A stretch of DNA of 5,273 bases, taken from NCBI GenBank assembly GCA_929200685.1, contig CAKNAO010000043.1, forward strand, positions 1-5,273, in the 5' to 3' direction. Each line of letters opens with the position of its first letter. Within the stretch, counting starts at the first letter, position 1. The position numbers were made by a program, and so were the translations under genes. The notes under the pieces are model-generated. The model saw nothing but the letters and a program-made list of their open reading frames with translations, did not search any database and was not told where the DNA came from. This DNA is from an uncultured bacterium. Its GTDB lineage: Bacteria; Bacillota_I; Bacilli_A; Mycoplasmatales; Metamycoplasmataceae. Shown here in pieces: positions 1 to 5,273 of the stretch.

Positions 1-1570
1 CTTCGGAACTTCCTAAAAGTCGATAAGCATATTGTGTTGTATAAGAGTTTTGAGAATTAACTTCTTTAAGGCTTACATCAATATTATTTTTATCATATTT
101 TCAATTAAAAGCTCCTCTTTTAAATTCATTTTTTTTATCATAATCAAGATCTATTTCATCTCCATAATAAAAAGATATTGTTCCTGGAAGAATTAACAAT
201 AATGTAAATGCTATTCTTGCTTTGATTAAATCACCATTAAAAAATTGGGTAATTCTAGGAACATCATGAGAACTTACTAAATTAAATAATCCTTTGTTAA
301 TTTCATTTGAATATTTATATTTATTTTCAATATAGTAATTAATAAAGTTTTTTAAATTTAATTTATTATTTTTGAATAAATTATTAATTATATTTTCTCT
401 AAAATAATAATTCATTGAAGAATCAAATTGATCACCTCTTAAAAATATGATAGGATCATATCAAATTTCTCCTAAAAGAACAATGTTTGAATTAATTTTT
501 TTAATTTTTGTTCTAATTTTTCTTCACATTTCAAATGAAACTTCATCAGCAACATCCATTCTTCAAGCATCAATTCCTTTTTTAGTTCAAAATTCAATAA
601 TTTCTAAAATATATTTAGATGTATCTTTATTATGTCAATTAAGACGAGGCATATTAGGAGTATTACCAAATGTTGAGTAAGCTTTATTTAAATGAAAATT
701 TTTATATTCATTTGCAGGTTTTAAATTATCAAAATTTCTTATTAAAAATCAATTTTTATATTGAGAATTTTCTTTATTTTTTAAAACATCAATTCAAAAA
801 GGATGATCTGAACCGACATGATTAAATACACCATCAAGCATGATTTTCATATTTCTCTTTTTAAGTTCTTTAATAAGAGTTTCAAAATCTTTCATTGTGC
901 CTAAATCATGATCTATTTTTTTATAATTTATTGTGTCGTATTTATGATCACTACTAGCTAAAAATATTGGGTTTAAATAAATTCCATTAAAACCTAAATT
1001 TTTAACATAATCTAATTTTTGAATAATACCTTTTAAATTTCCACCAATTTTTGCATGTTCATCATCATAATTAGTAATTAATTTTTTATTAGTAGAAGAA
1101 TAAAATTTATCTGGAAATATTTGATATCAAGAAGTTTTTTTTCATCATTCAGGTAAACCAATATATTTTCCTATTGAAGAAAAATTTCAAGTAAATGAAA
1201 ATGAATGATAATTAAATTTATTTGTCTCTTGAAATTTTATAAACCCAAATTCTCCATAAGAATATTTTTTGTTTTTATATTCAAATACAAAAAAATATTT
1301 AAAACGTTTTTCAAGTAAATTTATTTCAAAAGTATAATATTCAAAAAATTTATCAACTTCTTTTTTTATTCAATTTTTTTTGTAACTACAATTTCAAAAT
1401 TTATTTTTCCAAGTTTTTCCAAGTTTTTTTCAATTATAAGGATCATCATAATAAATTTTTACATTATTAATTTTATTTAATGGGGATTTAAGAATAGCAA
1501 CATAAGTTCCATCTTTTTTTTGGTAACCCAATATATTATCCACTCTATGATATAAACCTATAATTTTCAT
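1..1570 (-). CDS. GH13 neopullulanase/cyclomaltodextrinase-type glycosidase, 3' end outside window
   Basis: This is probably a cytoplasmic enzyme cutting alpha-1,4 (and perhaps alpha-1,6) bonds of imported maltodextrins or cyclodextrins. The 523 visible codons start at ATG 1570-1568, behind a weak AAAAGAG ribosome site. Residues 1 to about 145 resemble the CBM34 N-domain of this subfamily (GLYHR near the start, later YDDPYNW). The catalytic barrel opens with YQIFPDKFY (149-157). GH13 conserved regions follow in order: DGVFNH (246-251), MPRLNW (307-312), WRMDVADEV with nucleophile D339, GEIW with acid/base E368, and SSHDVPR with D436. MPRLNW and the LRGDQFD stretch after region III point to GH13_20. 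The triad spacing closely matches Bacillus neopullulanase (about 590 residues), so some 70-80 residues, mainly the C-domain, lie beyond position 1. There is no signal peptide. Fifteen in-frame TGA codons read as Trp. Neopullulanase, cyclomaltodextrinase and maltogenic amylase cannot be separated by sequence alone. Confidence 0.95.
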
Positions 1571-1683
1571 TTGTTAACTCTTTTCATATTTTTAAATTAT
1601 TTTAAAAAATATTTGATATTTTTTGATAAATTTTAAAAAACGCTCAATAATATGAGTATTTTTATTTTGTTAATAAAATTTTA
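1571..1683 (-). promoter_or_regulatory. Spacer upstream of the GH13 gene with weak promoter candidate
   Basis: This 113-base spacer separates the binding-protein stop from the GH13 start. Its upstream part holds the terminator at 1632-1663, so the glycosidase probably needs its own promoter. The best -10 candidate on the minus strand is TAAAAT at 1604-1599, with no convincing -35 box, as is common in mollicutes. Just upstream is a perfect 9-bp inverted repeat, AAAAAATAT (1604-1612) and ATATTTTTT (1616-1624), with a 3-base centre. The repeat could be an operator or chance in such A/T-rich DNA. The promoter assignment is tentative. Confidence 0.3.
1632..1663 (-). terminator. Intrinsic terminator after the binding-protein gene
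   Basis: Read on the minus strand, ACTCA and its partner TGAGC form the core of a hairpin: four Watson-Crick pairs (CTCA with TGAG, 1653-1656 with 1643-1646) around a 6-base loop. One A-C mismatch and one U-G wobble follow, then five A-U pairs formed by the A-run at 1663-1659 and the T-run that follows the stem (1640-1635). The stem is directly followed by a U-tract in the transcript. It lies about 20 bases after the binding-protein stop and well before the GH13 start, as expected for an intrinsic terminator. It may be leaky, since the core is short. Confidence 0.7.
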
Positions 1684-3153
1684 TTAAGAATTTTCTTTTG
1701 CAATATAAGCTTCAATTTGTTTTATAAATTCATTAGTAAGAGCATCTGAAATTAAATCAATATTAGCATCACTAACACCAGCTGAAATAATTTGATTTAA
1801 TTCATTTTTTTTAGTTTCAACTGTTGAACCATATGCTGCTCAAATTCCATTAAATGCAGCATCAGTAGGTTTTTTATAAACATTTCCTAATGAATCATAT
1901 ACAGCTGCTGGAATTGAACTTTTATCTTTATAACCACTAGCATTATCTGAACCATCTCCTGCTGCTTTGAAATATGTTTTAGCTTGAACAGTTGGTGATA
2001 ATTTCCCAGTTTTTTCATAAAGTTCTTTTGCATATTTTTTATCATAAAAATATGAAATGAATTTTTCTGCTATACTTTTTTCTTGACTTGTCATTCTAGC
2101 ATTCATAACATAATGTCAACCTCCACCTCATTGATTTCAATCACTAGGCGCTGGTGAAGCAAAAAGTTTGTTTGAAGTTCCTGAACCTGACATTTCTTGA
2201 AGACTATTTGAAGATCATGGACCTTCAATTAATGAAATTTTATCTTTATTTGTTGATCAAAATTCGTTAACTTTTGGACTAGCTTTTTGACCATCACCTA
2301 AAAATGAATCAGGACTCATTTGGTTTCCAGCACCAGCCAATTTGTTTGCTTCTTGAATTTTTTTAACAATTTTTTGAAAACCTAATTTTACAAATTTAGT
2401 TCATTCACCTTTTTTAGTTTCAGATGAACTTGTTTTAATTTCTCCAAATTCAACATCACCAGCATCAGGATTTGTTACAACAATATCTTTTAAATTAGCA
2501 GCAGTGTCTTCTCTTTGAGTTGGTCCTGAACTTGTTTTGCTATCAGAAGTATTGAAAAATCCTGCTGACATTCATAAATTAGCAAACTGAGTAACTACAA
2601 GTTTTTGCGGAGAAGAAGTTTGCCCACCTTGTTTTCCATTTTGATGAGTATGAAATGTTACCATTGCTTCAACATTTTGAGGAACACCATATAATTTTGA
2701 ATCATGAATTGCATCTTGTGCTGAACTTAAAATTGTTGGTCTATTTTCTGAAGTTGGAAAATGTTCACTTAAATAAGATGATGATAAATTTTGACTAAAT
2801 GATGTTAAAGCCTTTTTTTCAATGAATTTTGATAATTCATTACCAGGGATATGAAAAATATCAGAAACTGCTTCTTCATCTCTAATTCCTTTGTTATTAA
2901 TCTCTTGTAAACCAGGATTACCAACAAGAACTCTAATGTCTTTGATTCCTTTTTCTTTTAATAATTCTTTATTATTCTCTTTAAAATCTTTGATTATAGT
3001 ATCATAAATTGGTTTTCATGAATTTTCATTAATTGAAATATTTACAATTTTTGACATATCTTCTTTTTCTTCATCATTACCACAAGAAATTGCAGTAGCT
3101 ATAGGTAAAGAAATTGTAGTTAAAGTTGTTAACATTAAAAAATTTTTTTTCAT
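1684..3153 (-). CDS. ABC transporter solute-binding lipoprotein (probable maltodextrin binding)
   Basis: This lipoprotein of 489 residues is the likely extracellular sugar receptor of the MalG/MalK importer. It starts at ATG 3153 behind a good AAAGGA site and ends in tandem TAA TAA. The N-terminus is a lipoprotein signal: Lys2-Lys3, a hydrophobic stretch, then lipobox AISC with Cys24 as the lipidated residue, followed by a charged GNDEEKED linker. The mature part resembles family 1 (MalE-like) binding proteins: NENSWKPIYDTIIKDF near the start, an EGPW motif (W313) like the GPW of MalE relatives, and the aromatic/glycine stretch WNQWGGGWHYV (339-349). Overall divergence is high and it is longer than E. 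coli MalE (about 370 mature residues), with a Ser/Thr/Gly-rich middle section. All nine Trp codons are TGA. The fold is well supported. The substrate is inferred from the neighbours, so I give no symbol. The gene is less A/T-rich than those around it. Confidence 0.93.
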
Positions 3154-3161
3154 TTATAAAT

Positions 3162-3167
3162 TCCTTT
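3162..3167 (-). promoter_or_regulatory. Shine-Dalgarno site of the binding-protein gene
   Basis: The minus strand reads AGAAAGGAATTTATAAATG. The AAAGGA core ends eight bases before the ATG at 3153. It is the clearest ribosome site in the window and supports this start, which also gives a textbook lipoprotein signal. Confidence 0.8.
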
Positions 3168-3198
3168 CTATAAAAATTAAATATAATTTTTGAATTTT

Positions 3199-3232
3199 TA
3201 TCCTAATTTTTATTTAGGATATCATAATTATA
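3199..3232 (-). promoter_or_regulatory. Candidate promoter and adjoining inverted repeat upstream of the binding-protein gene
   Basis: On the minus strand a perfect TATAAT lies at 3232-3227, with no clear -35 box. Transcription would start near 3220. That is the edge of a perfect 8-bp inverted repeat: TATCCTAA at 3199-3206 (plus strand) and TTAGGATA at 3214-3221, with a 7-base spacer. No U-tract follows it on the minus strand, so it is not a good terminator. Its position suits either an operator over the start site or a 5' stem-loop protecting the lipoprotein mRNA. Both roles are inference; the repeat itself is visible. Confidence 0.45.
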
Positions 3233-3253
3233 TAAAAAAACCATTTTTTTATA
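3231..3253 (-). terminator. A/T-only hairpin after malK, possible weak terminator
   Basis: A perfect 10-bp inverted repeat of only A/T pairs, TATAAAAAAA and TTTTTTTATA, flanks a 3-base centre about 20 bases beyond the malK stop. The transcript would form a stem whose 3' arm is a run of seven U. This resembles a weak intrinsic terminator or attenuator between the transporter core and the binding-protein gene. With no G/C pair in the stem it would be unstable, and homopolymer pairs like this arise easily in such DNA. Confidence 0.3.
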
Positions 3254-3273
3254 ATTTGTATATACCAATAAAA

Positions 3274-4359
3274 TTACTTAATTTTAAAAGTTGTTTTTTT
3301 ATCAAACAAATGTATATATTTGTTATTAAATGATATTCATAATTTGTCTCCAATTTGATATTTAATTTGTTTGAAAACAGTAACTTGAATATATTTATTA
3401 AAACTATACTCTAATGTTATTACTGTATCTTTACCAGTTAGTTCTGAAACAACTACCGAACATTCTAATGCATCATTTTTTGGTTTTTTTTCATTTACAA
3501 AAATATTTTCAGATCTAATTCCAATAACAACTTTTTGTTTATTTTTTAATTTTTTAAATAATAAAGAAGGGATTTGAATTTCTTTTTTAGTTTCATCAAG
3601 AATTATTTTTTTATTTTCATAAGTACAATCTAATAAATTCATTGAAGGAGAACCAATAAAACTTGCTACAAATAAATTGTTTGGATTATTATACATTTCA
3701 ATTGGAGTACCAACTTGTTGTATTTTTTGATTATTAAATAAAACTATTTTATCAGCCATAGTCATAGCATCTAATTGATCATGAGTAACATATAAAGTTG
3801 TTGAATTTGCAAGTTTATGAATTTTTACAAGTTCAATTCTCATTGAATCTCTAAGCTTAGCATCCAAATTTGACAAGGGTTCATCCATTAAAAAAATAGA
3901 TGGTTTTCTAACTACTGCTCTACCAAGAGCAACTCTTTGGCATTGTCCACCTGAAATTTCAGAAGGTTTATTAAATAATAAATGATCAATTTGTAAAATT
4001 TTAGCAACTACTTTTACTCTTTTATCAATTTGTTCTTTTTTAATTCCTTTTATTTTTAGAGAATATGCCATATTTTTATAAACTGACATGTGCGGATAAA
4101 GAGCATATGATTGAAAAACCATGGCAATATTTCTATCTTTAGGTTCTAAATTATTTACTTTTGTATTTCCAAAAAAAAGTTCACCTTTTGTAATTGAGTT
4201 AAGTCCTGCAATCATTCTAAGAAGAGTGGTTTTACCACATCCAGAAGGACCTAACAAAACAACAAACTCACCACTTTTAATATTTAAATTAATATTTTCA
4301 AGTGTATATTTAATATTTCCCATGTATCTTTTTGAAATGTTTTTAAATTTTATATCCAC
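3274..4359 (-). CDS. malK: MalK/MsmK/UgpC-type sugar ABC transporter ATPase
   Basis: This cytoplasmic ATPase of 361 residues, normal for the MalK/MsmX group, powers sugar import by docking on the MalF/MalG permeases. Motifs in order: Walker A GPSGCGKTT (37-45), Q-loop Q83 in FQSYALYPHM, signature ISGGQ (135-139), Walker B IFLMDEP (155-161), D-loop SNLDAKLR (163-170) and switch H193 in VTHD. After about residue 235 comes the regulatory/TOBE domain (ASFIGSPSMN, later GIRSENI). The start is GTG at 4359: the nearby ATG at 4361 is out of frame and meets a stop after three codons. One TGA (3336-3334) reads as Trp. The 20 residues beyond it include the usual IHLFD ending, so the gene runs to TAA 3276-3274. 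Signature Ile135 for the usual Leu and Cys140 within SGGQCQR are mild variants. It starts 3 bases after the malG stop, so the two are surely co-transcribed. The sugar range of this ATPase type is broad; malK is used because malG is adjacent. Confidence 0.96.
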
Positions 4360-4362
4360 ATT

Positions 4363-5273
4363 TTATCCTTTTACTCCACCAGCTGTTATGCCACCAATTA
4401 AAAAATTTCTTAATAATATAAAAAATATTGATATTGGTATTGCAACAAGCAATGCACCAGCTGCAAATGCAGATTGGTCTAATTTTTGTTGATTAGTAAT
4501 TAAAATTCTAATACCTCTTGCCAATGTAAAATCTTCATCTTTTGTTAATAATAAACCCGGTAAAATATAATCACCAAAAGGACCAATAAAAGATCAAAGC
4601 CCAACAAGAGCAATCATAGGTTTTGTTAATGGCATTATTATTTTAACAAATATTTTTCATTGTGAAAGTCCATCAATTTTTGCTGCTTCATCAATATCTA
4701 TTGAAATTGAATCCATATAACCTTTCATAATAAATGTATTACCAGCAACTCCACCCCCAATATAAATAAAAATTAAAATTGTTAAACCACTAATTGCATA
4801 ATTTTGCTTTAAAACAGTATATAAAACATAAAATACTGTTAAAGCTGATAAAGTTGGAATCATTTGGAGAAGCATAACAGAAAGAAGTGAACTTTTTCTA
4901 CCTTTAAATCTAAATCTTGAAAATGCATAACCCATAAATAAAGCCGAAAAAATAGTGCATATTGAAGTTATAACTGAAACATAAATTGTATTTTGCATTC
5001 ACAATAAATAATTAGTATTATCGAATAATCTTTCAAATGAATTAAAACCAAATTCATAAACTCCAACATTTAAATAATTAATTGCTCTATCATTTAAAGT
5101 TGCTTTTACTAGTTCACCTAATGGTCATAAAATTATTAAAGCTCAAAATATCAAAAATCCATATGAAATAAGTAATTTTATTCAACCTAATGGAGTAAGT
5201 GGAATTTCATCTGATAAATAAAGTTTTCTATAAATTGCTTTATTTTTAATCAATGAATTTACATCTTTTATTC
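4363..5273 (-). CDS. malG: MalG-type maltose/maltodextrin ABC permease, 5' end outside window
   Basis: This is an integral membrane subunit of a sugar importer, expected to pair with a MalF-type permease. The 302 visible codons begin at 5271 with no credible start before the first membrane segment, so the start lies upstream. Visible residues 1-28 are cytoplasmic, and residues about 31-52 form a first membrane segment. An outer loop with ERLFDNTNYLLWMQNT matches the MalG family, and residues about 95-115 form the next segment. The EAA loop that docks on MalK is clear: E195-A196-A197, G201, I211 and P214. The C-terminus, GGITAGGVKG, is nearly that of enterobacterial MalG (GLTAGGVKG), which favours maltose/maltodextrin over other sugars. 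Six TGA codons read as Trp. Visible length already exceeds E. coli MalG (296), so only a short N-terminal extension is missing. malF is expected beyond position 5273. Confidence 0.94.
4366..4372 (-). promoter_or_regulatory. malK ribosome site inside the malG C-terminal codons
   Basis: The last sense codons of malG (Val-Lys-Gly, GTAAAAGGA) carry the AAAAGGA ribosome site for malK. Six bases separate it from the GTG at 4359. This supports the GTG start and suggests that translation of malK is coupled to termination of malG. Confidence 0.7.

Noticed and set aside
447..680. Plus-strand open frame of 77 codons
   Set aside because: It lies antisense to the GH13 catalytic regions II, III and V, which are strongly conserved on the minus strand, and it has no recognisable family features.
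1671..1686. Perfect 16-base palindrome TAATAAAATTTTATTA at the binding-protein stop codons
   Set aside because: It contains only A/T and overlaps tandem TAA stops. It has no loop and no G/C pair, so it is most likely compositional; the real terminator lies just downstream.
3199..3221. Inverted repeat as a rho-independent terminator for malK
   Set aside because: On the minus strand it is followed by an A-rich stretch instead of a U-tract, so an operator or 5' stem-loop role is more plausible.
3334..3336. Apparent stop codon (TGA) ending malK 20 residues early
   Set aside because: TGA is Trp in this organism, and the residues after it match the usual end of MsmX/MalK-type proteins, so there is no truncation.
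4121..4492. Plus-strand open frame of 123 codons
   Set aside because: It is antisense to malK Walker A and the malG C-terminus. It is open only because the conserved genes on the other strand constrain the sequence.
1..5273. Mobile elements, CRISPR arrays, tRNA/rRNA genes or a novel defence-like system
   Set aside because: All but about 235 bases are covered by four recognisable sugar-uptake genes. The spacers are too short and A/T-rich for RNA genes, and no spaced repeats or transposase motifs are visible.

Overview
The window is ordinary carbohydrate-uptake DNA from a mollicute (Mycoplasma, Mesoplasma or Spiroplasma type). It is very A+T-rich, and all four genes lie on the minus strand. 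All four carry in-frame TGA codons exactly where their families have tryptophan: I counted about 31 TGA against a single TGG. Genetic code 4 is therefore required, and under the standard code every gene looks fragmented. The species cannot be named from this window alone.

In the direction of transcription (high to low coordinates) the layout is as follows. (1) 5273-4363: a MalG-type inner permease of a maltose/maltodextrin ABC transporter, with its 5' end outside the window. (2) 4359-3274: the MalK/MsmK/UgpC-type ATPase, starting with GTG only 3 bases after the permease stop. (3) 3273-3154: a 120-base spacer with an A/T hairpin, a TATAAT-like box and an 8-bp inverted repeat. (4) 3153-1684: a solute-binding lipoprotein. 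(5) 1683-1571: a 113-base spacer holding a convincing intrinsic terminator. (6) 1570-1: a cytoplasmic GH13 glycosidase of the neopullulanase/cyclomaltodextrinase type, with its 3' end outside the window. No stretch longer than 300 bases lacks a gene.

Together the genes describe a capture-import-hydrolyse route. The lipoprotein would hold the sugar at the outer face of the single membrane. MalG, with a partner permease (MalF) probably encoded just beyond position 5273, would form the channel, and MalK would power it. The GH13 enzyme, which has no signal peptide, would cut the imported maltodextrin in the cytoplasm. The maltodextrin assignment rests on the MalG C-terminus and the GH13 subfamily motifs; it is inference for the binding protein.

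I found no mobile element, CRISPR array, RNA gene or previously undescribed system. The points worth a second look are regulatory: the binding-protein gene sits last in the transporter cluster and appears to be a separate transcription unit, with a stem-loop at or near its predicted transcription start. It is also visibly less A+T-rich than its neighbours.
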